DNA from: Eisenibacter elegans DSM 3317
GTDB lineage: Bacteria; Bacteroidota; Bacteroidia; Cytophagales; Microscillaceae
Reading direction: 5' to 3'
Length of the DNA: 64,000 nt
Assembly (NCBI RefSeq): GCF_000430505.1
Contig: NZ_AUMD01000019.1
Coordinates: forward strand, 248,001 to 312,000
Below, in pieces: positions 1 through 9,152 of this stretch (position 1 is the stretch's first letter; each line of letters begins with the position of its first letter). Made by a program: the position numbers and the translations under genes. The notes under the pieces are model-generated. The model searched no databases. It was not told the origin of the DNA and saw nothing but the letters and a program-made list of their open reading frames with translations.

Positions 1-2709
1 TCCTGAAAGCCTGCCGTGGATGTTTTCTTGGATCAAGTAATCTTGCCCGAAGTTATCGAACTTGTAGAAAATCTGATTTATATCCAAATTGTTGACAGTC
101 AACTCACTAGATAGATAAATATGCTCTGGGTCGCTACCATTGAAATAGCCTTTGAGGTCTAGAGAGCCCCCGGCTACATCCATATGCATTTTGTCGACAT
201 AGAGGTAATGGTTGGGTTTGCTGCGCAGTTTGGTGTCTAGGTTTTGGATGATGTATTTGTGGTAACGCAACCAGCCAATGTGGGCTTCTATTTCGGCATC
301 GGGGAAGGGGATGGTAAAGATATTGAAGACTGCGTCGTGGTCTATGGGCTTGTTAGGGTCTTCTGGAACTTCTTCGTAAGGGAAAAGCTCGTCATAATCG
401 ATGCGGTTGGCATAAAATTTAATCTTCTCACCGCGTTGTGCTGTAGCAGTGGTATCGAAATAGTTGCTTAGCTCGGCATCGATACGGAAATCGGTAGTGC
501 CCATTTTGCCGCTGGCATCGCTCACCTTCAGGAAGCCCTTATTGAGCACGATGTCAGCGTGTACGTCTCTGATTTTGAGCGGGTGTACGCTGAAATAGCC
601 GTGTAAGTCACGAAGTTCAAGGCGGGTATTGTGGGTGAAGTTGCCGGTCAGGAGGTCTTCGCTATGCATATTGAGCTTGGCCTCTATTTCAAACTCGCGC
701 AGGGCTTCGTCTTTATACTCTTCGGGCAGATAATTCACCCCCTTATAGGTCATTATATCATTGAATTTGAGGTATTTAGAAGTAATATCGATATAAGTCT
801 CTACCGCTCCGGGCGTGTGATTGGGCAAGAAGGCCGCATAGTTTTTCACATACCCCAAGATTTTGAAGTCACTTTTGTCTATCTCTCCTTTGAAATGCTT
901 GACCTTGATTTCTTCCGGCGTAATGAGGATGTCTCCCAAGAAATCGTGTAGTGTGTGAGGGTAATGCTTGGGTTTACAATAAAACTTATCGATAAAGAAC
1001 TCTCCCAACGGGATTTGGTCAGACTGGCTGAGGTATTTGGTAGAGGTTTCGAAGTGGCTGCTGAATGAGAGCTTGGTCAGCTCTTCGTCGATGCCGGCGA
1101 GCTGTTGTAGGTTGAGGCGCTCCGACTTCATATCAAGCGTAACAATCACATCGGCATCGTTGCCGTGGATATATTCGCTCAGGTTTTTGATTTCACCTTT
1201 GAGGCTCAAGTCTGAGTCTAAAATTTTCAAATCAAATTTTTTGAGCTTCAGATGCCCTGCTGCAAAGGAAAACTCAGCGTTGAGATTCTCCAACGGTAGG
1301 CCTCCTTCGGGCTTGTAATTTACATTATGTAAAATAACCTTGCTGTCGCTTCCATCTTTCAGCTTGCCAAGTGTGCCTGCGGTGTCGTTATAGTCAAGCA
1401 ACTCATCGATGGTGATGTCGAAAGTCATCTTGCCTGTGAGGTTTTTGAGGCTTTCGATTTCCAATAAATCATACAGTACACCCAGGTCAATGCGAGAGTG
1501 CAAATCCACCGATACCATCGGGTTGAGAAAGTTTTTGATATGAAAGCTGCCCTTAAAGACACTCTTCTCGGGCAAAGCGCTTACGTTTTTGATGTAGAGC
1601 TCGGTAGTTTCGAGGGTGCGGTCATCGCCATTGGTGAAGAAGCCTGTAAGGTTGAGGTCTTTGACCGACTTGTTGTTGTGTGGGTTGATAAAGTTAGCGT
1701 TTTTGCATCCAAACTCCATGTCAATGCGTGGCACATCGTTGAGTGCCTTGCCTATAACCTTGCCTATGAAGTATACATCACCTTCGTTTTTGTAGGTTTG
1801 CAGCTTTTCATAGATATAATCTGGGGCAAATGAAGTAATGAGTTTGAAATCAGGCTTGCGGCCTTTGAGTTCCAAATCCATATAGGCATCATTGTTCAAA
1901 TCTACAGAGCCGCTCCATCGAAACTCCCCTCCTTCGATGGCAAACATAGAAGGGCGGATTTCGAGGAAATTTTTCTCTGAGTGAAAGGTTACATCACTGA
2001 CAATATCGATGTGTTTGTTTTTGAAGAAGTCTAGTCCGTGTAGGCTCAGATGTTGGATGGTTAAATCCATATCCAAGTGATTTTCAATTTTGTCTCCAAT
2101 ATACTTAAAGCTCAAGTCTGATTTAGCGATTTGTACTTCTATCATCTGCTCCATGCCTTGATCTTCTTTGATAAAGTTGATATTGCGCAGCTCTATCTTG
2201 CGCAAGTCGAGGTGTAGGGGAGCGGCTTCAGTAGAGTCCGCAGCGTTCTCAATGCCATCATCCTTGGCTAGGAGCAGGTTGATATTGCCGTCCTTATCGC
2301 GGATGAGGTGTAATTTGCCATTCTGTACCCGGATTTTTTTGAGGTCATACTTGCCAGTAATGATGTCCCAAACATTAAAGCCCGCATACACATCCTCAAA
2401 CTGATAAATTAAGTTCTTGCGCTCTACCCTATCGCCATAAAATCGGAGGTTGTGCAGGTCTATCGATACATACGGGAAGTTTTTGAATGGCGAGATATAA
2501 ATCTTCTCCACCTCTGTATGCCCTAGTTGGTGTTCATTGAGATAGTCAACTATCCAAGTAGCGATATAGTCTTGGCGATAATACAAGACAATGGGCGCGG
2601 TGATAAGGGTAATCAAGACCAAGCCAATCGCTACTCCGCCAGTAATGAGGCCTCGCTTGAGCCATTTATTCATCCGACGCTTTTTTTCGGGAGCGGCTGT
2701 TGTGTTCAT
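1..2709 (-). CDS. AsmA-like membrane-anchored protein, C-terminus beyond the left edge
   Basis: The minus-strand frame is open from the ATG at 2709 to base 1, giving 903 codons with no stop, so the C-terminus lies outside the window. The protein starts MNTTAAPEKKRRMNKW, has one hydrophobic helix at about residues 20-42 (GGVAIGLVLITLITAPIVLY), and continues as a long beta-rich chain of DLxNLxF / LxLxNxxI repeats. This is the pattern of the AsmA/TamB-like superfamily: an inner-membrane anchor with a large periplasmic part, members of which are tied to outer-membrane lipid or protein homeostasis. The family is inferred from layout and repeat style, not from a catalytic motif. A consensus promoter lies about 110 bp upstream, and the gene is divergent from the MFS gene to its right. 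Confidence 0.75.
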   Translation of the reverse strand, partial: MNTTAAPEKKRRMNKWLKRGLITGGVAIGLVLITLITAPIVLYYRQDYIATWIVDYLNEHQLGHTEVEKIYISPFKNFPYVSIDLHNLRFYGDRVERKNLIYQFEDVYAGFNVWDIITGKYDLKKIRVQNGKLHLIRDKDGNINLLLAKDDGIENAADSTEAAPLHLDLRKIELRNINFIKEDQGMEQMIEVQIAKSDLSFKYIGDKIENHLDMDLTIQHLSLHGLDFFKNKHIDIVSDVTFHSEKNFLEIRPSMFAIEGGEFRWSGSVDLNNDAYMDLELKGRKPDFKLITSFAPDYIYEKLQTYKNEGDVYFIGKVIGKALNDVPRIDMEFGCKNANFINPHNNKSVKDLNLTGFFTNGDDRTLETTELYIKNVSALPEKSVFKGSFHIKNFLNPMVSVDLHSRIDLGVLYDLLEIESLKNLTGKMTFDITIDELLDYNDTAGTLGKLKDGSDSKVILHNVNYKPEGGLPLENLNAEFSFAAGHLKLKKFDLKILDSDLSLKGEIKNLSEYIHGNDADVIVTLDMKSERLNLQQLAGIDEELTKLSFSSHFETSTKYLSQSDQIPLGEFFIDKFYCKPKHYPHTLHDFLGDILITPEEIKVKHFKGEIDKSDFKILGYVKNYAAFLPNHTPGAVETYIDITSKYLKFNDIMTYKGVNYLPEEYKDEALREFEIEAKLNMHSEDLLTGNFTHNTRLELRDLHGYFSVHPLKIRDVHADIVLNKGFLKVSDASGKMGTTDFRIDAELSNYFDTTATAQRGEKIKFYANRIDYDELFPYEEVPEDPNKPIDHDAVFNIFTIPFPDAEIEAHIGWLRYHKYIIQNLDTKLRSKPNHYLYVDKMHMDVAGGSLDLKGYFNGSDPEHIYLSSELTVNNLDINQIFYKFDNFGQDYLIQENIHGRLSG

Positions 2710-2815
2710 ATATTGATGTGATTATCCAAAGAGTTCAACCTCTGTTATTTACTTTACCCAAAAACAAAAGAAATAGTTGCGTGATGTGTGTGTTTTTTGG
2801 CGTTCGTACAAAGTT

Positions 2816-2847
2816 CAAATATAACGCCAAGTAAGTTTGGATGCAAA
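2816..2847 (-). promoter_or_regulatory. Bacteroidota-type promoter of the AsmA-like gene
   Basis: On the minus strand TTTG (2844-2847) is followed after 20 bp by TATATTTG (2816-2823). This matches the known -33 TTTG / -7 TAnnTTTG consensus exactly and predicts a leader of about 100 nt before the ATG at 2709. Confidence 0.6.
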
Positions 2848-2861
2848 ATATATACAGACTT

Positions 2862-2990
2862 CACGCCACCGGACATTTTCCCAACCCCATAGTTAAACCT
2901 GTGGGCTAGGTCTCATTTTAGTCCCTAAAATGAGGCCTCAGCTTGTCTCGGAGTTAGAACGCCGAGCTGCTTTTCCAAAAATGTCTCATA
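2862..2990. repeat. Dispersed intergenic repeat, family A, copy 1
   Basis: The segment starts CACGCCACCGGACATTTTCC and ends TTTTCCAAAAATGTCTCAT, imperfect inverted ends shared with copies at 4421, 10391 and 13255. The interior holds ATTTTAGTCCCTAAAAT and an arm pair around GCTTGTCTCGGAGTTAGAAC similar to copy 10391. It lies in the 399-bp gap between the AsmA-like and MFS genes; the rest of that gap holds the two promoters. Confidence 0.55.
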
Positions 2991-3050
2991 ATATCGCATT
3001 GTAATCCCCGTCAATAGCGGCTCTCAGCCAAGTAGTGGATTGTTGGCACA

Positions 3051-3080
3051 TTTGTATTCAGCTCGAAAACGCTATCTTTG
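3051..3080 (+). promoter_or_regulatory. Promoter of the MFS gene
   Basis: TTTG (3051-3054), 18 bp, then TATCTTTG (3073-3080) fits the Bacteroidota -33/-7 consensus. Transcription would begin near 3086, downstream of the in-frame ATG at 3040, so that ATG cannot be the start; the GTG at 3109 is preferred. Confidence 0.6.
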
Positions 3081-3108
3081 CCAACCCATTCCCCAAAAAT
3101 ACCTTTTT

Positions 3109-4308
3109 GTGAGTCAATCTCTGGCTGCTTTCCGTTCGACTAACTACCGCATATTTTTCCTAGGGCAGGCTGTCTCCAATATCGGCAACTTGATGAATCA
3201 AGTAGTGGTCGGATGGTTGATTTATGAGCTGACCCAATCGAGCTTTTTGCTAGGTTTTGTACTTTTTTCGCGGGAGTTTTCGGCTTTTATCCTCTCTCCT
3301 TTTGCCGGTGTATGGGCCGATACCTACAACAAACATCAGTTGGTGATGGGCTGCAACTTGGTGTTGATGTTGAGTACCTTTGTGTTGGGGGGCTTGGTAT
3401 TGTGGGGTTGGGTAGCAGTATGGTCCTTGGTCTTGATTCAGGTCGTGGTTGGTGCTACGGTAGCCCTAGAGGTTACAGCACGTCAGGCTTTTGTGAACGA
3501 ATTGGTAGATGATCCTACGCACCTCTCATCGGCCATTGCGCTCAACTCTGCCCTCTTCAACACGGCGCGTATTCTGGGGCCTACCCTCGCCGGTTGGCTT
3601 ATTCCCTTGATGGGAGAGGGCTACTGCCTAGTGCTCTATGGGGCAATGTTGTTGTTTATACAGCTGACTTTCAGGATGATGCAACTACCTCCGTTCTATC
3701 GTCCCCTTTATACGCCCAGTCTACAGGAGCGCCTTCAGGATGGCTATCGTTATGTCGAATCACAACCTACGCTCCGGCGTTTGTTGCTGACCATCGTGTT
3801 GGTTACCTTTTTGGGGTTGGGCTACGAAACGCTGCTGCCCGTTTTTGCCAAGGATGTATTTGGCAGAGGCCCCGAAGCATTGGGTTATCTCACCAGCGCC
3901 GTCGGAGCGGGTGCTGTAGTGGGTGCTTTGTATATCAGCCGTTTGCGCAACAACCAAGGGCTGGCCGATGCCCTGCGTTATGGGTGGCTGCTCTTTGCGC
4001 TGTTTGTGGTAGCCTTCGCCCTGACAGACAACCTCTATTGGGCGCTGCTTTGGCTGTTTGTAGCCGGTATTGGGCGGGTTTGTGTATACACTGCTGCCAA
4101 TACGCTTATGCAAAGCTTGGCCGATACCACCAAAAGGGCACGGGTGTTGAGTTTTTATGTGATGCTCTTCACAGCCGGGCGCACGGTAGGCAACTTGGTA
4201 TGGGCTGCCCTGTCGGACGGTATCGGGGTCAATTATGCCATTGCCCTCAGCGGAATCCTCTGTTTTATTATTGGGCTGTGGTTGTTTAGAGCGCTGCGTA
4301 TGGCCTGA
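3109..4308 (+). CDS. Major facilitator superfamily transporter (EntS-like MFS_3 type)
   Basis: The 399-residue protein starts VSQSLAAFRSTNYRIFF and has about twelve hydrophobic segments. The N-terminal signature FRSTNYRIFFLGQAVSNIGN and the A-motif-like loop GVWADTYNKHQL belong to MFS_3 exporters, the group that includes the enterobactin exporter EntS and macrolide-efflux-like permeases. The substrate cannot be read from sequence. The GTG at 3109 is chosen over an in-frame ATG at 3040 because a good promoter sits between them. It stands alone, with no linked siderophore synthesis genes in view. Moderate GC and ordinary codon use give no sign of recent transfer. Confidence 0.85.
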   Translation: MSQSLAAFRSTNYRIFFLGQAVSNIGNLMNQVVVGWLIYELTQSSFLLGFVLFSREFSAFILSPFAGVWADTYNKHQLVMGCNLVLMLSTFVLGGLVLWGWVAVWSLVLIQVVVGATVALEVTARQAFVNELVDDPTHLSSAIALNSALFNTARILGPTLAGWLIPLMGEGYCLVLYGAMLLFIQLTFRMMQLPPFYRPLYTPSLQERLQDGYRYVESQPTLRRLLLTIVLVTFLGLGYETLLPVFAKDVFGRGPEALGYLTSAVGAGAVVGALYISRLRNNQGLADALRYGWLLFALFVVAFALTDNLYWALLWLFVAGIGRVCVYTAANTLMQSLADTTKRARVLSFYVMLFTAGRTVGNLVWAALSDGIGVNYAIALSGILCFIIGLWLFRALRMA

Positions 4309-4420
4309 AGGGACACCCCTGAAACCCTACAGGGTTGCCCCTCCTAAAAATGCTATTTTATGGCCAAATAAGGCTTTGTGTGGTGTCAAAGCAGCAGTTG
4401 TTACACCTCTTATTTTCCAG

Positions 4421-4549
4421 CCCCCACAGTTATACCAAGATTCACAAGATTTGATTTTCTTGATGCTCAAGGATTCTCAACACACACATTTCCCAAACCA
4501 ATTTTGGTTGAGTATAACTGTGGGGTTTGAAAAATGTCCAGTGGCGTGC
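4421..4549. repeat. Dispersed intergenic repeat, family A, copy 2
   Basis: Inner inverted arms CCCCCACAGTTATACC (4421-4436) and GAGTATAACTGTGGGG (4510-4525) enclose an A/T-rich centre with CCCAAACCAATTTTGG. The right end TGAAAAATGTCCAGTGGCGTG matches the family end and runs up to the TAG stop of the VWA gene (4549-4551). The rest of the 240-bp gap (4309-4420) shows nothing recognisable. Confidence 0.6.
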
Positions 4550-5190
4550 TACGCCTCTTCATCATAAAAGCCACTGCTAGTATCTTGCTGTTTGCTGATT
4601 TTTTTGCTGTAGGCCATGCGGGCGCGTTTTTCCTTGGCAAACATCTGCTGCATACTGGATTCGTTGGCCTCAAACTGCATCGTGTTGGTAATAGATAATG
4701 AGGCAGCGACCTTGGTTACGTCGTGGTTGGCACCAATATAGGTGAAGGTCCAGTTTTTGAGTTGTAACTCTTCGATCATCTTGCGGATAGATTCGGCCTG
4801 ATACTCCTTCGAGGCATTTTCTTCTCCGTCGGTGAGGATGGTTACCAATACATTACAGGCACTATGTTGTTCGGCTTCGCGGCGCTGCATTGCCAGGCCG
4901 GCACCCATTGCGTCGTAGAGGGGAGTAGAGGCATCGGGTTGGTATTTCTTATCATCGATAGCGTGTAGCTGGCTTACAGGTTCGTTGGCGTGTATCGTCT
5001 TGATACCCAATCCATTGAAGCTAATTAGCGAGATATAATGTTCCTGTTCGGGGTATTGCTCAGCCACACCTTTGACCGTCTGCACGACCTCATTGAAGCC
5101 TGTGATGATGGTCTGCTTGATGCTTTCCATAGAGCCGCTCTCATCTAAGATGATAAGGTTGAATACTTTGTGGGTGGTTGGTTTTGACAT
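4549..5190 (-). CDS. VWA-domain protein, single-domain cytoplasmic type
   Basis: This 213-residue protein starts MSKPTTHKVFNLIILDESGSM and is essentially one von Willebrand factor A fold. The metal-ion-dependent adhesion site is complete: DESGS near residues 14-18, the threonine in DASTPLYDA, and the aspartate in LTDGEE. There is no signal peptide or membrane segment, so it should act in the cytoplasm. Similar proteins from phage-like and tellurite-resistance contexts bind partners through Mg2+, but the partner is not visible here; no MoxR ATPase or TerD gene is adjacent. I chose ATG 5190 over one 39 bp upstream because the added residues do not resemble the family start. The stop codon lies at the edge of a dispersed repeat. 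Confidence 0.8.
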   Translation of the reverse strand: MSKPTTHKVFNLIILDESGSMESIKQTIITGFNEVVQTVKGVAEQYPEQEHYISLISFNGLGIKTIHANEPVSQLHAIDDKKYQPDASTPLYDAMGAGLAMQRREAEQHSACNVLVTILTDGEENASKEYQAESIRKMIEELQLKNWTFTYIGANHDVTKVAASLSITNTMQFEANESSMQQMFAKEKRARMAYSKKISKQQDTSSGFYDEEA

Positions 5191-5567
5191 ATGCTTAGTT
5201 AAAATTAGTTTGGGGAAATTGATGTTCAAAGCCTCATTTTTGGGTCAAAGTGGCGCGCCTTGTTACCCTGAGGCTCTTGCTTTGAGCTGCTTTTCCAAAA
5301 ATAGTCCAAGGCACAGATAACTTGGGTATACGAAAAGGCAGGCAACAAGTTCTAAGACCTTGGCTACGATGCGGCTTATTTTTGCCACGGATACACGAAT
5401 TTTTGGTGTCTATTCGTGCATTAGTGGCTGATTTTTGTCAGGGATACATGGATGTTTTTCACATCTAGTGTCCCTTTGCACTTAAATGTATATGCTGAGA
5501 GCCCGAAGTGCCAAAATAAGTACACAGTAGCAGCAAAATCGAAATACCCATCGGGGTGATTGCGTCC
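5191..5567. other. Intergenic region with partial family A repeat
   Basis: No gene is supported here. Around 5228-5315 there are scraps of family A (GCCTCATTTTTGGG and GAGCTGCTTTTCCAAAAAT, the latter also at 2966-2984). Beyond 5430 nothing stands out. Confidence 0.4.
5384..5428. repeat. 17-bp inverted repeat (GCCACGGATACACGAAT type)
   Basis: GCCACGGATACACGAAT (5384-5400) and ATTCGTGCATTAGTGGC (5412-5428) form a near-perfect hairpin with an 11-nt loop. Similar sequences recur in intergenic DNA of several bacterial phyla; this is the only copy I see here. Confidence 0.55.
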
Positions 5568-7046
5568 TTAGCTAGCCTGTTGTTCGCGCAGCTGTAAAAT
5601 AAGCTCCATCTTGAAGTCGTTAAGGCTTTTTTCAAGCCCTACGGGGTAGCCGTGGGGGTTGGTAAAGCGCTTGATACCACTGTGAAACTGTGCCAACTGA
5701 GCTTGGGCATAGTCCCGAATTTCGGAGATGGTAGGGCTTTGGTAACAAAGTTGGCCTTGGCGCATCAGGGGCTGTAGCAGGTCTTGGTGTTGTACTTGTT
5801 GGGTAGCGATTTTTTTGCGGCGGGTAAAATCCATCGGATCTACGATGGTAACTTTTTCGGGCAGCGGGCGCTCTATGTCGTAAATCATATCGGCAATAGC
5901 CCCCTCTTCGTTTTGATAACGGCGTACTTGCAGGATGCCGGGGTTAGAGATTTTGATGACCTGCTCAGACAGTTTTACTTTGTATTGCCAAGGTTGTTGG
6001 GGTTTTCGGGTGGCGGCTATTTTATACACCCCTCCGAGGGCTGGTTGGTCAAAGGCAGTTACGAGCTTGGTACCAATGCCCCATACATTGATAGTTGCCC
6101 CTTGTAGCTTGAGACTTTGGATGATATGCTCGTCGAGGTCATTGCTGGCTACGATGGTGGCTTTTTCAAACCCAGCCTCATCGAGCAGGCGGCGCGCTTC
6201 GATACTGAGGTAGGCCAAGTCGCCCGAGTCGAGCCGGATACCAAGCATCTCATACCCGCGTTCGCGGAGTTTGCGGCCTGTTTCGATGGCATTTTTGACC
6301 CCCTCGAGGGTGTCGTAGGTGTCGACCAAAAACACACAGTTATTGGGTAAATACTGAGCGTAGGTATCAAAAGCCTCTACTTCGGTATCAAAAGACATTA
6401 CCCAGCTGTGCGCGTGTGTGCCCCGTACTGGAATGCCGAATAGCTTGCCCGCCAATACGTTGGAGGTGGCTACACAGCCGCCAATATACGCCGCTCGGCT
6501 CGCCGCAATGCCTCCATCGATGCCCTGAGCACGACGCAGGCCAAATTCCAACACTGGCTCGCCTTTGGCTGCCAAGCAAATGCGGGCAGCCTTAGTGGCG
6601 ATAAGGCTTTGGTAATTAATCATATTGAGTAGGGCCGTTTCGACAAGCTGACACTGGATAATAGGCCCGCGCACCCGCACGATGGGCGCTTGTGGGAAAA
6701 CCACTGTGCCCTCGGGTACTGCGTCGATATCACAGCCAAACTCCATCTGGGCTAAATAATCCAAAAAAGCCTGTTCAAAAAGAGGGGTACCATCTGCGCC
6801 TTTGAGCTCGGCAAGGTAGGCGATGTCAGTAGTGTCAAATTTAAAATGCTTGAGGTAATCAATCACATAGGCCAAGCCACAGGCAATCGTAAACCCTCCT
6901 TGGAACGGATGTTTGCGAAAAAAAAGGTGGAATACTGCCTCGTCTTCGTGCTTTTGGGCTTTCCAATACCCGTAGGCCATCGTCAGCTGATAGAGGTCGG
7001 TAAGGAGGCTGAGCGAGCTTTTGTATAAGTCTTGGGTAATGTTCAT
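5568..7046 (-). CDS. pncB: Nicotinate phosphoribosyltransferase
   Basis: The 492-residue enzyme joins nicotinate and PRPP, with ATP hydrolysis, to make nicotinate mononucleotide in the NAD salvage pathway. Family signatures include LLTDLYQLTMAYGYWK at the N-terminus, FRKHPFQGGFTIACGL, the GTHAHSWVMSFDTE segment that carries the active-site histidine region, and RLDSGDLAYLS in the phosphate-binding half. The length fits the long bacterial type (about 480-490). ATG 7046 is preferred over one 78 bp upstream, since MNITQDLYKSS leads straight into the family start and the longer version would run into the divergent gene. It is a single-gene unit, divergent from the DUF218 gene with 37 bp between the start codons. 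Confidence 0.95.
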   Translation of the reverse strand: MNITQDLYKSSLSLLTDLYQLTMAYGYWKAQKHEDEAVFHLFFRKHPFQGGFTIACGLAYVIDYLKHFKFDTTDIAYLAELKGADGTPLFEQAFLDYLAQMEFGCDIDAVPEGTVVFPQAPIVRVRGPIIQCQLVETALLNMINYQSLIATKAARICLAAKGEPVLEFGLRRAQGIDGGIAASRAAYIGGCVATSNVLAGKLFGIPVRGTHAHSWVMSFDTEVEAFDTYAQYLPNNCVFLVDTYDTLEGVKNAIETGRKLRERGYEMLGIRLDSGDLAYLSIEARRLLDEAGFEKATIVASNDLDEHIIQSLKLQGATINVWGIGTKLVTAFDQPALGGVYKIAATRKPQQPWQYKVKLSEQVIKISNPGILQVRRYQNEEGAIADMIYDIERPLPEKVTIVDPMDFTRRKKIATQQVQHQDLLQPLMRQGQLCYQSPTISEIRDYAQAQLAQFHSGIKRFTNPHGYPVGLEKSLNDFKMELILQLREQQAS

Positions 7047-7047
7047 C

Positions 7048-7078
7048 TTTGTGGGGTCTAGGGGTACAAATAAATTTG
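7048..7078 (+). promoter_or_regulatory. Promoter of the DUF218 gene
   Basis: TTTG (7048-7051), 19 bp, TAAATTTG (7071-7078) is an exact consensus match. The predicted start of transcription falls at or next to the ATG at 7084, so the message would be nearly leaderless. The -33 box directly abuts the pncB start codon. Confidence 0.6.
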
Positions 7079-7083
7079 GAGCG

Positions 7084-7857
7084 ATGTTCTTCTTTTGGTC
7101 TAAAGTATTGTTGTTGGTCTTCAACCCACTATTGTGGGGCTTGGCCTTGCTAGTATATGCTTTATATACGACAAATCAAAAGCGGCGTTTACAAATCCTG
7201 CGCTTGAGCTTGGCGGCGGCAGTGCTTTTGACCAATCCCGGCCTGCCGATGTGGTGTTTGCAGCGCTGGGAGGGAGAAGTTCCCCGCCTCCAAGACCTCG
7301 CCGAGCGCTACGAATACGGCATTGTGCTCACAGGTATAACGGTATACAAACAACCTGACGACCGGGTCTACTTCAGCCGTGGAGCCGACCGCCTCCTACA
7401 CGCCCTTTGGCTCTACCGCCAGGGACGCATCCGGAAAATTCTCATCACCGGAGGTACTACCGATATCTTCGGCCAGAGCGTCCGGAGTGAGGCCGAGCGT
7501 TTGGCCGAAGTACTGGCCTTGGCTGAAGTACCACCAGCAGATATTCTGATAGAGCCTAATGCCCGCAATACCTACGAGAATGCGCAGCTGAGCGCTCAAA
7601 TACTCCAAAAAGCCCAAGCCACCCAACAAACACACCTACTCATTACGTCGGCCTTTCACCTACCCCGCGCCACTGCTTGCTTTCGCAAAGCCGGACTTGA
7701 TGTGATGCCCTTTGGGACTGATTTTTATACCCCCGACCGCCATACCGTTGGCGCTTTTGCCTACTGGGTTCCTTCGCTCAATGCTCCACAATTATGGCAG
7801 GTATTGCTCAAAGAATGGCTCGGCTTCGCAGTCTATCGAATGAGCGGGTATTTGTAG
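7084..7857 (+). CDS. DUF218 protein (YdcF/SanA/ElyC-like)
   Basis: The 257-residue protein begins MFFFWSKVLLLVFNPLLWG, with two hydrophobic helices (about 3-23 and 33-50), followed by a Rossmann-like DUF218 domain. Signatures are GIVLTGITVY, RGADRLLHALWLYRQGRIRKILITGG, the acidic/asparagine motif EPNARNTYENAQ and LLITSAFHLPRATACFRKAGL. SanA and ElyC of E. coli have this layout and are linked to envelope integrity and peptidoglycan-precursor use at low temperature; the chemistry is unsettled. The start at 7084 follows from a consensus promoter ending at 7078 and excludes the longer frame from 7021. It is monocistronic and convergent with the PagL-like gene; the 221-bp gap after it (7858-8078) shows no feature. 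Confidence 0.85.
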   Translation: MFFFWSKVLLLVFNPLLWGLALLVYALYTTNQKRRLQILRLSLAAAVLLTNPGLPMWCLQRWEGEVPRLQDLAERYEYGIVLTGITVYKQPDDRVYFSRGADRLLHALWLYRQGRIRKILITGGTTDIFGQSVRSEAERLAEVLALAEVPPADILIEPNARNTYENAQLSAQILQKAQATQQTHLLITSAFHLPRATACFRKAGLDVMPFGTDFYTPDRHTVGAFAYWVPSLNAPQLWQVLLKEWLGFAVYRMSGYL

Positions 7858-8078
7858 TTGACTCTAAAATGGACAAGCCATGTGTCTGTTCTGAATGTGC
7901 AGGAAAAGTCAGAGATTTTTCAGCTCATTGGGCGTGCGTAGATACTATCTCAACCCCCAATCGAATGGTGGTGATTTTTCTGAGTGGATGTGGGGTTGAT
8001 GTGTGCTAAAAGGTGTATCCTGAGCTATCCAACAATGCTAGGCAGCAAGCTTTCCCTTGGCGCTGGCGGGCACATCCT

Positions 8079-9152
8079 CTATCTTTGCCTTGCGCTCAGG
8101 GTATAAATCAGCCCCCATTCGAGGTGGTCGACACTGCCTAGCTGGCCGCGCATGGCAAAACCCGCATTCCATTGTCGCCAGAAGCGATACTGCAATCCAT
8201 AGCGTTGGTACCAGCGGCTGTCGACGGGCTGTGGTTTGTAGGGGTAGTAACCTACATGGATTTGTAGACTAAGGCGCGAATGTATGGGCATCCAGAGGCC
8301 GGGAGCAACGCCGATACGCAGTCGGGGAACACGCACCAACTCGTTGTCTTCGGTGCGCAGTTCGTCAAACATCTCGTGTGAAGAAACATCCAGCTGCCCA
8401 CCCCCATAAAGCCAAGGCAAGATTGGGCGATAATGCGCCGCAAAACTGTGGTATACACGGTATTTGCGCCCACCGGTGGGATACTGTTCTACCCAGCCTA
8501 GGCTGGTGCCTAGCTGCCAAATGGGTTGTGATGCGTGCAGTTGGGCATTGTTTTGGGGTGGGGGGCTTTCGGCCCAATGGTAGGCTACTTTGGCCTGAAG
8601 ACTCATCAGGTTAGTCCCCATATTGGGCAACTGCATCGCCCCGTTGGAGAAATGAAGCAGCTCTAGTTGTAGCCCCCCCTGCCAATGTGGAGCCAATCGA
8701 GCAAGCCAGGCCAGCTCGCCCTGCCAAGCGGCGTTGAGGTGGCTGCCAATCATATTGTTTTTGTGGTTGTGCAGGTGGTGGTAGGGTCTACTGACATAGG
8801 CCAGCCCCAAGCCCAACCGAAACACTAAGCGGTGATGGCGAGCTTGGTACAGCCGAAGCTCCCCTGAGGCGGTCAGGGCTAGGGCTTCGCCCAAATTGGG
8901 ATGCTGAAAGTCAACATAATGCAGCGAAATCAAGCCGGGCGGGAGCGCTGGCAGGCTGTGGGAGGCTTGCAAGCTCCAACGCTGTACAGCATTGTTGCGT
9001 AAGTGTGGCGTAAAATCGTCTGCTTTGAGGATAGCTCCCAGCCCCACACCTAGCTCCAACCCTTTCCAAAACCGAGAAGGTTGTGCGCTGAGCGGAGTGA
9101 TTAGTAGAAAAACAACAAGCAAAACATTGATTATCAGTACTTTATTTCTCAT
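8079..9152 (-). CDS. PagL-like acyloxyacyl hydrolase / lipid A deacylase, outer membrane
   Basis: The 357-residue protein starts with a signal peptide (MRNKVLIINVLLVVFLLITPLSAQ, likely cut after SAQ) and is then beta-rich. The PagL catalytic signature is visible as H167-F-S169-N170 with a following PNMGTN motif (P176-N177). In PagL-type enzymes a His-Ser-Glu triad removes a 3-O-linked acyl chain from lipid A in the outer membrane. The protein is about twice the length of PagL (about 150 residues), as in other Bacteroidota members; the C-terminal third (about 200-357) adds strands of unknown role. Its ATG overlaps the stop of the K+ channel gene by 4 bp (ATGA), which suggests translational coupling. 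The substrate is inferred. Confidence 0.75.
   Translation of the reverse strand: MRNKVLIINVLLVVFLLITPLSAQPSRFWKGLELGVGLGAILKADDFTPHLRNNAVQRWSLQASHSLPALPPGLISLHYVDFQHPNLGEALALTASGELRLYQARHHRLVFRLGLGLAYVSRPYHHLHNHKNNMIGSHLNAAWQGELAWLARLAPHWQGGLQLELLHFSNGAMQLPNMGTNLMSLQAKVAYHWAESPPPQNNAQLHASQPIWQLGTSLGWVEQYPTGGRKYRVYHSFAAHYRPILPWLYGGGQLDVSSHEMFDELRTEDNELVRVPRLRIGVAPGLWMPIHSRLSLQIHVGYYPYKPQPVDSRWYQRYGLQYRFWRQWNAGFAMRGQLGSVDHLEWGLIYTLSARQR

Noticed and set aside
3594-4289. Long plus-strand open frame of 231 codons inside the MFS gene
   Set aside because: It is out of phase with an excellent MFS protein and its translation is rich in Cys, Arg and Pro without family features; a shadow.
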